A stretch of 64,000 nt of DNA from Falsihalocynthiibacter halioticoli (GCF_025802015.1 NZ_JAOYFC010000003.1:124001-188000); one strand, 5' to 3'. Shown: positions 40,190 to 49,848, counted from the first letter of the stretch. Translations and numbers: made by a program. The notes: generated by a model not told the origin, from the letters alone.

Positions 40190-42725
40190 TCACAATACGA
40201 CCAGGAACAACGATCACCTTCTTGGGGTCCTTCCCATCCAGAGCTTTGACAACAGCATGTTCCGCCATTGCCAGCTTTTCAACCTCTTCTTTGGAAAGGT
40301 CCTTCGCGACCGAGATTTCAGCGCGGCGTTTGCCGTTCACCTGAATAGGAATGGTGATCGTATCATCGACGAGCAACTTCGGATCGGCCTTGGGCCATGC
40401 CGCCTGCGCAACCAGCCCTTCGCCGCCAAGAATGCTCCAAACATCTTCGGCAAGATGCGGAGTCATAGGCGACATGAGTTGCGCCATGGTTTTCATCGCG
40501 TCGCGTCTTGCTGTTGTACCGGCTTTGGAGCGGGCGATTGTGTTGGTGAAACCATAGAGTTGGGCAACCGAAGTGTTAAAGGCAAAACCTTCAATGCCTT
40601 GCGTTACTGCATCAATCGCCTTGTGGGTGGCGCGGAGCAGGGCTTCGTCTTCCTTCGGATTCGCGGGTGTCTCGTCTGCGGAGGCTATATCATTGGCGAT
40701 GCGCCAAACACGGGCGAGGTGTTTTGCGGCCGCTTCCGCACCAGAGGCAGTCCATTCTACATCACGCTCGGGCGGGCTATCAGACATAACAAACCAGCGC
40801 GCGGTATCGGCGCCGAAATTCTTGATGATGTCATCTGGGTCTACAACGTTCTTCTTCGATTTCGACATCTTGGCGCTCGGGATGATCTCCACCTCGGTGC
40901 CATCGGCGAGTTTACCGTCGGTTACTTCTTCGGGCAGGTGATAGACCTTGCGCCCGTTTTCATCCCGGGTTTGGTAAATCTCGTGTGTTACCATGCCTTG
41001 GGTGAAGAGCGCGTTAAACGGCTCGCGCGCAGAATCAGGCAAATGACCGCAGATATTCATCGCCCGCGCAAAGAAGCGAGAATAGAGCAGATGCAGAATC
41101 GCGTGCTCCACACCGCCGATATATTGGTCGACGTTCATCCAATAGGCTGCATCTTCCGCATTTGTCGGCGTAGGGGCGTTGGGTGATGTAAAGCGAGCGA
41201 AATACCAAGATGAATCAACAAAAGTGTCCATCGTGTCGGTTTCGCGCTTTGCATCCTTGCCGCAAGACGGGCAAGAGCAGTCACGCCAAGTTGGGTGGCG
41301 GTCAAGCGGGTTGCCGGGCTGATCGAACGACACATCTTTTGGCAGTTCGACCGGAAGGTTTTCTTTCTTCTCGGGAACCACACCACAATCATCGCAATGT
41401 ACAACCGGAATCGGACATCCCCAATACCGCTGACGGCTCAGGCCCCAGTCGCGCAGGCGGAACTTGGTTACGCCTTTGCCCCAGCCGGCCTTTTCGGCAA
41501 AGTCGATGGATTTGGCGAGGGCCTCGTCACCTGTGGCCTCGTCGATGCCAGTAAAGTGGTTGATCCACTTTACCTTCTCGGATTTGAGCGGAACAAATGC
41601 GGTGTCGGAGACGCGGGTGTCGTCGCCGATTGCATGGAAGGTGTCGATGACGGGCAAGTCATATTTGCGGCTGAAATCGAGGTCCCGCTGATCATGGGCA
41701 GGGCACGCAAAGATCGCGCCTGTGCCGTAATCCATAAGGATGAAGTTCGCGACCCAAACAGGAAGCTCCCAATCGGGGTTCAGCGGGTGGCGCGCTTTAA
41801 GGCCGGTATCAAAACCCTTTTTCTCTGCCTTTTCCATGTCCGCCTCGGATGTTCCAAGACTGCGGCACTCGGCGTTAAAGGCTGCAAGCTCTGCATTGTC
41901 GGCCTCAAGCGCCTTTGCAAGCGGATGGTCGGGCGAAATGCCGACAAAGCTTGCGCCCATCAACGTATCAGGACGCGTGGTGTAAACCTCAATCGACTCA
42001 TGCCCCGCGGCAGATTCGGTCAGGTCGAATGCAAATTGCAAACCGCGGGATTTCCCGATCCAGTTTGCCTGCATGGTCCGAACTTTCTCGGGCCAGTTTT
42101 CAAGACCATCAAGCGCATCAAGTAAATCTTCGGAATAATCCGAGATCTTAAAGAACCACTGCGTGAGTTCCTTGCGCTCGACTGGAGCATCGGAACGCCA
42201 ACCTTTGCCGTCGATCACCTGTTCGTTGGCAAGAACTGTCATGTCCACTGGGTCCCAGTTCACCACGGCATTCTTGCGGTAAACGAGCCCTTTTTCGAGA
42301 AAGTCGAGGAACATGCTCTGTTGCTGGCCATAATACTCGGGGTCACAGGTCGCGAATTCACGGCTCCAATCGATCGAAAGACCGAGCGGCTTCATCTGGG
42401 CGCGCATGTCTTTGATGTTTTGATAGGTCCAATCTGCTGGATGCCCACCAATCGCCATAGCCGCATTTTCTGCAGGCATACCGAATGCGTCCCAGCCCAT
42501 CGGGTGCAGTACAGAGAACCCGCAGCTTGATTTATACCGCGCAACCACGTCGCCCATGGTGTAGTTCCGCACGTGCCCCATATGGATTCGCCCTGAAGGA
42601 TAGGGGAACATCTCGAGAACGTAGTACTTCTCTTTGCTTGGGTCGCGCTTTGCGGTGAAAATCCCGGCTTCGTCCCAGGCTTGTTGCCATTTGGGCTCAA
42701 TATCGGAAGCGGTATAGCGTGACAT
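40176..42725 (-). CDS. leuS: Leucyl-tRNA synthetase
   Basis: 849 residues, normal length. The class I signature is HMGH (in FPYPSGRIHMGHVRNY) and the second signature KMSKS in AKMSKSKKN. The editing domain (about 220-420) and zinc-like CDDCGVVP / CPSCG pairs are present. Charges tRNA-Leu. Co-transcribed with lptE and holA downstream and probably DUF3576 upstream. Confidence 0.97.
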   Translation of the reverse strand: MSRYTASDIEPKWQQAWDEAGIFTAKRDPSKEKYYVLEMFPYPSGRIHMGHVRNYTMGDVVARYKSSCGFSVLHPMGWDAFGMPAENAAMAIGGHPADWTYQNIKDMRAQMKPLGLSIDWSREFATCDPEYYGQQQSMFLDFLEKGLVYRKNAVVNWDPVDMTVLANEQVIDGKGWRSDAPVERKELTQWFFKISDYSEDLLDALDGLENWPEKVRTMQANWIGKSRGLQFAFDLTESAAGHESIEVYTTRPDTLMGASFVGISPDHPLAKALEADNAELAAFNAECRSLGTSEADMEKAEKKGFDTGLKARHPLNPDWELPVWVANFILMDYGTGAIFACPAHDQRDLDFSRKYDLPVIDTFHAIGDDTRVSDTAFVPLKSEKVKWINHFTGIDEATGDEALAKSIDFAEKAGWGKGVTKFRLRDWGLSRQRYWGCPIPVVHCDDCGVVPEKKENLPVELPKDVSFDQPGNPLDRHPTWRDCSCPSCGKDAKRETDTMDTFVDSSWYFARFTSPNAPTPTNAEDAAYWMNVDQYIGGVEHAILHLLYSRFFARAMNICGHLPDSAREPFNALFTQGMVTHEIYQTRDENGRKVYHLPEEVTDGKLADGTEVEIIPSAKMSKSKKNVVDPDDIIKNFGADTARWFVMSDSPPERDVEWTASGAEAAAKHLARVWRIANDIASADETPANPKEDEALLRATHKAIDAVTQGIEGFAFNTSVAQLYGFTNTIARSKAGTTARRDAMKTMAQLMSPMTPHLAEDVWSILGGEGLVAQAAWPKADPKLLVDDTITIPIQVNGKRRAEISVAKDLSKEEVEKLAMAEHAVVKALDGKDPKKVIVVPGRIVNVVI

Positions 42726-42808
42726 TTGGTTGTCCTTTTACGTGAAAACGCCGAGCTGAACTTTATGAAGTTGCCCGGCGAGGTCTTGGGTCTGCCTTGT
42801 GGGGCGAA

Positions 42809-43279
42809 TTAGAGATTAGAGTCGCTGATGCGGAGCTGTCTTGCCCGCGATAGAATGGCATCTTCGACAGCGCGCTGCGTTTCGGCTGAAACAGGGCGTC
42901 CACCACTACGCTGTAAGGCAACGACGAGCGAACGCGCATCCAGCGCGGGGTCCTGTACGAAAACAGCGGCGCGATAGGATTGGCTTCCCCCAGGAGGAAC
43001 GCCATAGCCGGTGATGAATACGCCGCTAAATGGGTCAACCTCTTGAATTGGAAGGAAATTTAACACCTCGAGTGCCGCGTTCCAGATGTATTTGTTCACC
43101 TCGATCGTGACGTTGGGGTCACGGGCGTTGCCGAAGATGTCCCAAATGGATTCACCTGTGCCGCCGATCTGATTCGGGTCGTCGTCCACAATCTCTGCAG
43201 AGGGCGGAAGTGAGCACGCCGAAAGCAACGAAGCCGTCGAGAGCGCGAGCGCCAGTCTGGTTACACGGGTAAATGCCAT
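42809..43279 (-). CDS. DUF3576 lipoprotein
   Basis: 156 residues. Lipoprotein signal MAFTRVTRLALALSTASLLSAC. The mature domain (about 40-150: SIWDIFGNARDPNVTIEVNKYIWNAAL) is DUF3576, conserved in alphaproteobacteria upstream of leuS. Envelope role unknown. Confidence 0.87.
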   Translation of the reverse strand: MAFTRVTRLALALSTASLLSACSLPPSAEIVDDDPNQIGGTGESIWDIFGNARDPNVTIEVNKYIWNAALEVLNFLPIQEVDPFSGVFITGYGVPPGGSQSYRAAVFVQDPALDARSLVVALQRSGGRPVSAETQRAVEDAILSRARQLRISDSNL

Positions 43280-43497
43280 ATATTTGCCTATTTTCCTTGT
43301 TGTGTTTTAGTAACCAACACCTCCGGCGCGGGCAAGGTTTTTCGCGGGAACATATGCGAACTATATATAAAGACGCGGCGGGGTGGTTTCTGTGGGTGAA
43401 ATAAGGTGTGGCAAACCTGCACCAACACAGGAAGCTTTGAGCAATACCCCTATCAGAAACTTGCAAACGAAGCGCCAAAGAGCGATTGAACAGCATA

Positions 43498-43523
43498 CTC
43501 AATACGGATTCCCCTGTATTGAG
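43498..43523 (+). promoter_or_regulatory. Stem-loop in porin 5' leader
   Basis: Stem CTCAATAC / GTATTGAG with a 10-base loop, ending 32 bp before the porin ATG. There is no T-run, so it is not a terminator. It could stabilise the mRNA or be a small-RNA or protein target. Confidence 0.5.
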
Positions 43524-43555
43524 GTGAACCTTTAATCTCAATGAGGGAAAACGAA

Positions 43556-44530
43556 ATGAAAAAGTTTCTGATTGCTACTACAGCTCTCGTAGCTACAGCT
43601 GGCGCTTCCTACGCAGACGTTTCCGTATCCGGTGACGGCCGTATGGGTGTTGTATTTGATGGCGACGACTGGGATATGTCCAGCCGTGTTCGCGGTAAGC
43701 TTACTCTGTCCGGTGAAACAGACGGCGGCGTAACTTTCGGCGGATCTTTCGACATCCACAACGCTGCAGCAGCTGCTGCCGGTACATCCGGCCACATCTT
43801 TGCTTCCGGCGCATTCGGCAAGCTCTCCATGGGTGACGTTGACGGTGCTGCTAAAGCTGCTGTTGGTAACGTTTCCGCAGTTGGTTACACACTGCTGAAC
43901 GAAACTAACAAAAACCTCTTCATCAACGCTGGTACAGACGTTGACGGCGACGGCACAGACGACACAGCATACCCAGTTCCATCGGCTCTTTATGAGTACT
44001 CGACTGGTGCGCTGACACTCTACGCTGGTATCGGCCAAATCGGTGGTACTTCTTACACACTGGGAACCGGTACAACAGCTGTAACCGCTGACTTTGGTCA
44101 GTCCTACTCTTTGGGTGTTAAGTACGTTGTAAGCGGTTTCACACTGAGTGCTGGTTACGAAGCTACTCAAGACGTGAGCTTCGCCAACACAACAACTACT
44201 CTTGACCAAGGCTCGATTTCCGGCTTCCACCTCGGTGCAGACTGGACAAACGGTGCTCTGACTCTGAAAGGCCGCGCTGGTCTTCTGGACCTCGGCGACA
44301 CACTCGGCGACGCTCACCAGTGGGCTGTTTCTGCTGACTACGCCTTCGGTGCAACAACTGTAACAGGTTACTACCGTTGGATTAACGCTGACTGGGCTGC
44401 TGACACAGCTTGGGCATACGGTCTTGGCGCTGCATACGACCTCGGTGGTGGTGCTGCGATCAAAGGTGGTATTGAGAAGACTTCTGCTTCCAAAACTATC
44501 GCCGACCTCGGTATGACATTCAGCTTCTAA
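43556..44530 (+). CDS. Outer-membrane porin
   Basis: 324 residues. Signal peptide MKKFLIATTALVATAGASYA cut before DVSVSGDGRMGVVF, the typical alphaproteobacterial porin start. A 16-strand-like pattern of alternating residues ends in an aromatic C-terminal Phe (LGMTFSF), the outer-membrane assembly signal. The ATG at 43556 follows GAGGGA. Codon choice is strongly biased (GCT, GGT, CTG, ACA, AAC), unlike neighbours, as expected for a highly expressed protein. Flanked by a leader hairpin and a strong terminator, so it is transcribed alone. Confidence 0.9.
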   Translation: MKKFLIATTALVATAGASYADVSVSGDGRMGVVFDGDDWDMSSRVRGKLTLSGETDGGVTFGGSFDIHNAAAAAAGTSGHIFASGAFGKLSMGDVDGAAKAAVGNVSAVGYTLLNETNKNLFINAGTDVDGDGTDDTAYPVPSALYEYSTGALTLYAGIGQIGGTSYTLGTGTTAVTADFGQSYSLGVKYVVSGFTLSAGYEATQDVSFANTTTTLDQGSISGFHLGADWTNGALTLKGRAGLLDLGDTLGDAHQWAVSADYAFGATTVTGYYRWINADWAADTAWAYGLGAAYDLGGGAAIKGGIEKTSASKTIADLGMTFSF

Positions 44531-44554
44531 TCCATCCGGATTATTTGAATGGGG

Positions 44555-44585
44555 AAGAGCGGGCTTCGGTCCGCTCTTTTCTTTT
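44555..44585 (+). terminator. Rho-independent terminator of the porin gene
   Basis: Stem AAGAGCGG / CCGCTCTT with an 8-base loop followed by TTCTTTT, 24 bp after the porin stop. Confidence 0.87.
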
Positions 44586-44631
44586 GTGCAGAGATGTGGC
44601 TCATTGTGGCAAGCTAGAAATAGAGGCCTAA

Positions 44632-45297
44632 ATGTCGCTTGCTGATATCCAATCCAGAATAACATCCGCAGAGCAACAAGCCGGGCGTAAAGCCGGCTCT
44701 ACCAAGCTCATCGCGGTCTCCAAGGTTCAACCCAACGAAAATGTTCGAAGTGTTCTTGAGCAAGGACACAAATTGTTCGGAGAGAACAAAGTACAGGAAG
44801 CTGCCGGCAAGTGGCCGAAATTTCGTGAGCAGTTTGAACAGGTTAACGTACACCTTCTCGGCCCGCTTCAAACCAACAAAGCACGTCAGGCGATGGGCCT
44901 CTTTGAAGCCATCCACTCGCTCGACCGCCCGAAGCTTGCAAATACCCTAGCGCGGCTGGCGCAAGAATTGGGGAACTGCCCCGATCTCTTTATTCAGGTT
45001 AACACCGGCGAAGAAGCTCAGAAATCGGGTGTTTCCGTTTCTGATGCAGACCAGTTTATCGCGGATTGCCGTGAGCTTGGCCTGCCTGTTGTCGGCCTGA
45101 TGTGCCTTCCTCCCGCGCAAGAAGATCCCGCCCCTCACTTCCGGAGTTTGCGCGCAATTGCCGAGCAAAATGGGCTTGAAAACCTGTCTATGGGGATGAG
45201 CGCAGACTTTGAAATTGCTATCCAAGAAGGCGCAACACACGTGCGTGTTGGGTCTGCTATTTTTGGAGCGCGTGATTATTCGGGGCAGGCGCGCTAA
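44632..45297 (+). CDS. YggS/PLPBP-family pyridoxal phosphate homeostasis protein
   Basis: 221 residues, single TIM-barrel without catalytic domain. PLP lysine in LIAVSKVQPN, and motif FGENKVQEAAGKW. The C-terminal phosphate-binding part is LSMGMSADFEIAIQEGATHVRVGSAIFG. It buffers PLP and affects amino-acid balance. Convergent with the L,D-transpeptidase gene. Confidence 0.92.
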   Translation: MSLADIQSRITSAEQQAGRKAGSTKLIAVSKVQPNENVRSVLEQGHKLFGENKVQEAAGKWPKFREQFEQVNVHLLGPLQTNKARQAMGLFEAIHSLDRPKLANTLARLAQELGNCPDLFIQVNTGEEAQKSGVSVSDADQFIADCRELGLPVVGLMCLPPAQEDPAPHFRSLRAIAEQNGLENLSMGMSADFEIAIQEGATHVRVGSAIFGARDYSGQAR

Positions 45298-45299
45298 GG

Positions 45300-45806
45300 C
45301 TACGGGCGAATGGCAATCCGGCTCCGCTCTGTCCAGTGCTCGAGTATCCACAACAGGTTCTGCCGTTCAAACGCTATGCAGCCCTCAGTCGGGTACCGTC
45401 GTTTGCGCCAGATGTGCACAAAGATCGCCGAACCAGCCCCTGCGGTTGCGTTAGGATAGTTGTAATCGGTAACGAGCACCAAATCATAAAGCGGATCGCT
45501 CCGCCTTAGCTTTTCGTGGCTATATTCGGGCTCGGGCAGCTTCCGAAGGTGATTATAAAGCGGGTCAGTAATGTCGTCTGACCAAATATCGCGTGGGCCT
45601 ATTGGCTTCATCTCAAAAGGCAGCGGTGGCGGTGAAATTCGATCTGGCCGATAAAACCCACTTAAAATACGCATGGGCGTAACCGGAGTTGCCCCATCGC
45701 CCTCTTGTTTGTTTTCTGTAAACCCTGAACGGCCAATCGAGCAGGGCAAGTAGCGGCCACCAAAACGTGCACCCCATTTGGTCACAACTAGATCACGTGT
45801 GCTCAC
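45300..45806 (-). CDS. YkuD-domain L,D-transpeptidase family protein
   Basis: 168 residues. The active-site pattern His ... Thr-x-Gly-Cys is FVHIWRKRRYPTEGCIAF, with nucleophile Cys near residue 142. No clear signal peptide or membrane segment, so export is unexplained; the gene may act in the cytoplasm or be exported in another way. It overlaps ribA by 4 bp. Cross-linking of peptidoglycan is the family role. Confidence 0.85.
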   Translation of the reverse strand: MSTRDLVVTKWGARFGGRYLPCSIGRSGFTENKQEGDGATPVTPMRILSGFYRPDRISPPPLPFEMKPIGPRDIWSDDITDPLYNHLRKLPEPEYSHEKLRRSDPLYDLVLVTDYNYPNATAGAGSAIFVHIWRKRRYPTEGCIAFERQNLLWILEHWTERSRIAIRP

Positions 45807-46894
45807 AGTATATGACCTGATTTTGCGGCTTTGGTCGCCAAATAGGCGCGATTATGGGCGTTCTCGCCAACTTTGAGCGGAACACGTGTGTCGACTGAAA
45901 TTCCGGTGGCTTCCATCATCGCAACCTTTGCAGGGTTGTTTGTCATGAGATTCACGGAACTGAAGCCCAACTCCTTGAGAATTTCAGCACCTAAACGGAA
46001 ATCTCGCTCGTCGTCCTCGAAGCCGAGACGGTGATTTGCTTCAACGGTGTCAAACCCTTGATCTTGAAGGGAATAAGCGCGCATCTTGTTAGCGAGCCCG
46101 ATGCCACGGCCTTCTTGATTGAGATACAGAAGGACCCCTGCGCCCTCGTGCCCCATTTGCGCAAGCGCGGCACGAAGCTGTGGACCGCAATCACACTTCA
46201 AACTGCCCATCAGATCGCCAGTGAAGCACGCCGAATGAAGTCGACACAACACGGGTTTGCTGCGGTCGGGGCGCCCGATTTCAATTGCATAGTGCTCTTC
46301 TCCTCCATCATCAGGGCGGAAAACGTGAAGCCGTCCAGCTTCTGAAACCTCAAGCGGTACACGTGCGGCGGCGACAGCGGAAAGAGGCGAGCGCGAGAGG
46401 ATTTCGGCTTCTGCGTTCTCAAGCGCAATGTAGGTAAGATCGTTGCTTGCTGCGAATTCCGCACCGTTTTCAATGGGTAACATGACAGCGGCAGGAAGGA
46501 GTCGCGCAGCTTTTGCGAGGGATACAGCGGATCGAGCAATGCAACTTGCCCCTTCGCGCAGCGTGTTTAGCGGCCCTTTCATCGGCGACGCGAGGTCATC
46601 GGCCGGGTCTGCGATCGAGTGAATCCAGTTGATATCCGTATCAGCGGGAACGCGTACGCGCGCGACGTTCGAATCATAAGCGCGTGCCTTGAGAGTTTCT
46701 GCACGGCGTGTGGTGATCGCAAGGAGTAGCTCGGTATCAGAGGCTCGAAGCTTTGCCAGCATCTCTGCCGAAAGCGTTTCAGCGCTTACAACCAACGCGG
46801 ATTCGCCGGATTTTGACATGACAACCGGAAGCCCCATGCGCAAATCGGCACGTGCTCGTGCGAGTCTTTCGGAAAGGTTCGGGGCAAATTGCAT
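45803..46894 (-). CDS. ribA: GTP cyclohydrolase II with degenerate N-terminal domain
   Basis: 363 residues. The C-terminal GTP cyclohydrolase II domain (about 170-360) is intact: zinc Cys in HSACFTGD and KCDCG, and the segment YLNQEGRGIGL. It opens the first step of riboflavin synthesis. The N-terminal half (about 1-165) has the place but not the usual acidic motifs of a DHBP synthase (RibB) domain, so it is probably inactive there. The start at ATG 46894 is preferred over TTG 46900. Confidence 0.88.
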   Translation of the reverse strand: MQFAPNLSERLARARADLRMGLPVVMSKSGESALVVSAETLSAEMLAKLRASDTELLLAITTRRAETLKARAYDSNVARVRVPADTDINWIHSIADPADDLASPMKGPLNTLREGASCIARSAVSLAKAARLLPAAVMLPIENGAEFAASNDLTYIALENAEAEILSRSPLSAVAAARVPLEVSEAGRLHVFRPDDGGEEHYAIEIGRPDRSKPVLCRLHSACFTGDLMGSLKCDCGPQLRAALAQMGHEGAGVLLYLNQEGRGIGLANKMRAYSLQDQGFDTVEANHRLGFEDDERDFRLGAEILKELGFSSVNLMTNNPAKVAMMEATGISVDTRVPLKVGENAHNRAYLATKAAKSGHIL

Positions 46895-47055
46895 GGGCAA
46901 ACTCTGTTACAGATATATCCCGACATGTAACCATAACCGCAGGGAATTGAAACATATCCCGCATTTTCGACACGTACGCGTGAGTTTTTTTGAGCCACTC
47001 TTGTTTTGGATACGTATCAGGAACAAATGTAAGGGAAGACAACGGAGGGCAAAGA

Positions 47056-47742
47056 ATGCCAGCGCTTAAGAAAATTCTCTTGGTTGATGACGACGACGAC
47101 TTGCGTGAAGCACTGTCGGAACAGTTGGTTATGACAGAGGAATTTGATGTTTTCGAAGCTGACAACGGCTCGAATGCAATGACCAAGGCCAAAGAGGCGA
47201 TCTACGATCTGGTTATTCTGGATGTAGGTCTCCCCGATACGGATGGGCGGGAATTGTGCCGATTGCTGCGGAAGCAGGGCGTGAAATGCCCGATTCTGAT
47301 GCTCACCGGACATGACAGTGATGCAGATACGATCCTCGGCCTCGATGCCGGCGCGAACGACTACATCACGAAACCGTTCAAGTTTCCGGTCCTGCTCGCT
47401 CGGATCCGTGCGCAGCTTCGCCAACATGAGCAATCAGAGGACGCGGTGTTCCAGCTTGGGCCATACACGTTCAAACCCGCGATGAAATTGCTTGAAACAG
47501 AGGACAACAAGAAGGTTCGCCTTACAGAGAAAGAGACGAACATTCTGAAGTTCCTCTATCGCGCGACGGGCGGCGTTGTTGCCCGCGATGTGCTTTTGCA
47601 TGAAGTCTGGGGATATAACGCAGGTGTGACAACACACACGCTTGAGACACATATCTACCGGTTGCGTCAAAAGATCGAACCCGATCCCGGCAATGCTAGA
47701 CTATTGGTGACAGAGAGCGGCGGATATCGCCTCGCGTCCTAA
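47056..47742 (+). CDS. OmpR/PhoB-family response regulator (CenR-like)
   Basis: 228 residues. Receiver with acidic pocket LLVDDDDD, phosphate-acceptor Asp56 (LVILDVGLPDTDG) and Lys in ITKPFKF. C-terminal winged helix (about 130-228: TLETHIYRLRQKIEPDP ... GGYRLAS). AGGG precedes the ATG at 47056. The sequence resembles the CenR orthologue of Rhodobacteraceae, which controls envelope genes; this is recalled similarity, so the symbol is not given. No histidine kinase gene is adjacent. Confidence 0.9.
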   Translation: MPALKKILLVDDDDDLREALSEQLVMTEEFDVFEADNGSNAMTKAKEAIYDLVILDVGLPDTDGRELCRLLRKQGVKCPILMLTGHDSDADTILGLDAGANDYITKPFKFPVLLARIRAQLRQHEQSEDAVFQLGPYTFKPAMKLLETEDNKKVRLTEKETNILKFLYRATGGVVARDVLLHEVWGYNAGVTTHTLETHIYRLRQKIEPDPGNARLLVTESGGYRLAS

Positions 47743-47760
47743 ACAATCCCGGCGTCTGGG

Positions 47761-48858
47761 TTAAGACGCAACCTCCCTGTTGGACTGGCCCGGGCTTATT
47801 GCTCGGGCCCTTTTTACGACCGCAAGCGTCTGGTGCGATTTCAGGCAGGTGCGCGCAGCTTCAAAGCCACCCCAATTTTGTTCAAGCTGCGGGAATATCG
47901 CAAACAGCTCTTCCTGAACCGCTTGTTCCAATCCGTTGCAGGTCTGAGGGCCTGGAAGGAAACTCTCTGTTGGCAGGCCGTTAGAGTAAATGACCTGATG
48001 CGCATCAAAAAGCAGGTGGAAATACGCGGTACTTTCGCAATCTTCATCCTGCTGAATCGTTTCGCCGTTCTCTAAATGGATGGCAGAAGCCAAGACCTCT
48101 TCTTCGCCGAAATAGACCAATGCGCGCCAGTCACTGATCAAAACGCGGTGCTGTGGCGATACGTGTAGGTCATTCTCGGGCAGACCTGCGCCAAACGCGT
48201 TTGCGTGTATTCTAACGGGTCGGAGTTCAGGGCGGGCGGCGAGCATTTCACGCGATATTTCAGCGTGACCAATCCAGCGCAGCGGTTGATATCCGTTGTC
48301 TCTTGTTTTGATTAAATCCCCGACTTTGAGAGCCTCAACAGGGCGTGGGCCCATGTCGGTTTCTATGAGAGTTCCTGCGCAGAAACAGGGCGGATCGGCG
48401 TAATCATTATAGGGGGTTGTGTTGCCGCCAGGCCCTTCGCTGGTTCCTGTTACGGTTAGAGGTACTCCAATTGGTGGGAATTCGCCGGTATCGCCGACAA
48501 ATGCCAAACCTTCAATTGTGCCGTAGGAATTGCCACCACCTTCAACGATGTTAAAGCCGATAAGTGTATATTCGTTACCATCAGGATCTTCGACAGTCAG
48601 CGTATATTCCGCTTCAACGCGGGCACCTGCTGAATAGTTGGTCCCACCGTAACTTATTCCGTTGGTCAGAGTCTGACTGCTATCGTTATCCTCGAAGTTT
48701 CCATCGTTGTCGGTAATCTCAACGGGTACCCAACTGTTATTGTTGAGTGTGATTTCAAGGTCTTGCAGATGTGAGCCATCGCCTTGGGTGTAACCAGAAA
48801 TCTCGCCGCCGCCACTGACGCTCACAGACCCTTCGGGCAACGTATAAATTGTTGGCAT
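47761..48858 (-). CDS. Hint-domain protein
   Basis: 365 residues. The N-terminal half (about 1-150) is Gly/Asn/Thr-rich and acidic, beta-type. A Hint (hedgehog/intein) domain starts at CFCAGTLIETDMGPRPVEALKVGDLI (about 158-183) and carries SPQHRVLI. Proteins of this type are frequent in Rhodobacteraceae, often secreted and thought to self-cleave at the Cys; there is no N-terminal signal peptide. Its final codons overlap the terminator of the convergent response regulator. Confidence 0.85.
   Translation of the reverse strand: MPTIYTLPEGSVSVSGGGEISGYTQGDGSHLQDLEITLNNNSWVPVEITDNDGNFEDNDSSQTLTNGISYGGTNYSAGARVEAEYTLTVEDPDGNEYTLIGFNIVEGGGNSYGTIEGLAFVGDTGEFPPIGVPLTVTGTSEGPGGNTTPYNDYADPPCFCAGTLIETDMGPRPVEALKVGDLIKTRDNGYQPLRWIGHAEISREMLAARPELRPVRIHANAFGAGLPENDLHVSPQHRVLISDWRALVYFGEEEVLASAIHLENGETIQQDEDCESTAYFHLLFDAHQVIYSNGLPTESFLPGPQTCNGLEQAVQEELFAIFPQLEQNWGGFEAARTCLKSHQTLAVVKRARAISPGQSNREVAS
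47787..47815 (+). terminator. Terminator of the response-regulator gene, inside the Hint coding end
   Basis: Stem GGCCCGGGC / GCTCGGGCC (one G-U pair), loop TTATT, then CTTTTT. It lies 44 bp after the regulator's stop and within the last 30 codons of the convergent Hint gene. Confidence 0.8.
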
Positions 48859-49059
48859 CGCGTCCTCTTAACTTAATCGCGTCATTAACTGGTTACTACC
48901 TGACGAGATTACAATTAAATCGGGGTAAATCGATAGCAGAAACCTGTCAACGTTAAGTCATTCGCCCCGCATTGCGGCAATTAGAGGAAACCGCAGCTTT
49001 TGGGTGGCGCTCATACTTTGGCTGGCATAGCCTCTTGCCAACTTAAACTGGAGCGCCCA

Positions 49060-49848
49060 ATGGCATTTACCCTTTGTACATGGAACATCAATTCCGTTCG
49101 TTTGCGTGAGCCGATTGTTTTGAAGCTTCTAAAGGAGGAAGCGCCAGACGTGCTTTGCCTTCAGGAATGCAAAAGCCCTGTGGAAAAAATCCCTGTCGAA
49201 GGCTTAAAGGCGCTGGGGTATGAGCACATGGTTGCGAATGGTCAAAAGGGATACAATGGTGTTGCGATCATCTCTCGACTGCCACTGGCACTAGCGGGGA
49301 TGCATGACTTTGCGCAACTCGGACACGCGCGCCATGTCGCTGCAAAGCTCGAAAATGGCGTGACCATCCATAACCATTACGTGCCCGCAGGCGGCGATGT
49401 GCCAGACCGTGAGGTGAACGAAAAATTCGGGCAGAAACTCGACTATCTGGCGGATATGCGAGACGATTTTCGGGCCAATGCTCCAGAGAAATCAATTCTC
49501 GTTGGCGATCTGAATATTGCGCCGCGCGAGGATGATGTCTGGGATCACAAGAAGCTTCTCAAGGTGGTGAGCCATACCCCTATTGAGGTCGAGAAATTCG
49601 AAGAGACGCGCGAAGCCGGCAATTGGCAAGACGTGACCCGCGCCGATATCCCTGATGGGCGGCTATATAGCTGGTGGAGCTATCGTGCGCGTGATTGGGA
49701 TGCCGCTGACAAAGGCCGTAGGCTCGACCACGTATGGGCAACTGCGGACATCTCAGGAGCCGCTCACGGTTCGCGAGTTTACCGCGATGCGCGTGGATGG
49801 GAAAAACCAAGCGACCATGCCCCTGTCTTTGCGACGTTTGATCTTTGA
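49060..49848 (+). CDS. xthA: Exodeoxyribonuclease III
   Basis: 262 residues. DNA-repair AP endonuclease/3' exonuclease. Motifs: CTWNINSVRLR, CLQECKSP (metal Glu), ILVGDLNIAPREDDVWD, RLDHVWAT and the final SDHAPVF with catalytic His. The start ATG at 49060 follows GGAG; an in-frame TTG at 49000 is rejected because the family begins MAFTLCTWN. Confidence 0.93.
   Translation: MAFTLCTWNINSVRLREPIVLKLLKEEAPDVLCLQECKSPVEKIPVEGLKALGYEHMVANGQKGYNGVAIISRLPLALAGMHDFAQLGHARHVAAKLENGVTIHNHYVPAGGDVPDREVNEKFGQKLDYLADMRDDFRANAPEKSILVGDLNIAPREDDVWDHKKLLKVVSHTPIEVEKFEETREAGNWQDVTRADIPDGRLYSWWSYRARDWDAADKGRRLDHVWATADISGAAHGSRVYRDARGWEKPSDHAPVFATFDL

Noticed and set aside
41295..42125. 276-codon frame antisense to leuS
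   Set aside because: Falls wholly inside leuS and has low-complexity, non-family sequence.
43538..44665. 375-codon open frame opposite the porin
   Set aside because: Its openness follows from the biased codon use of the porin; it is Cys/Ser/Val-rich with no family features, and the porin on the other strand is certain.
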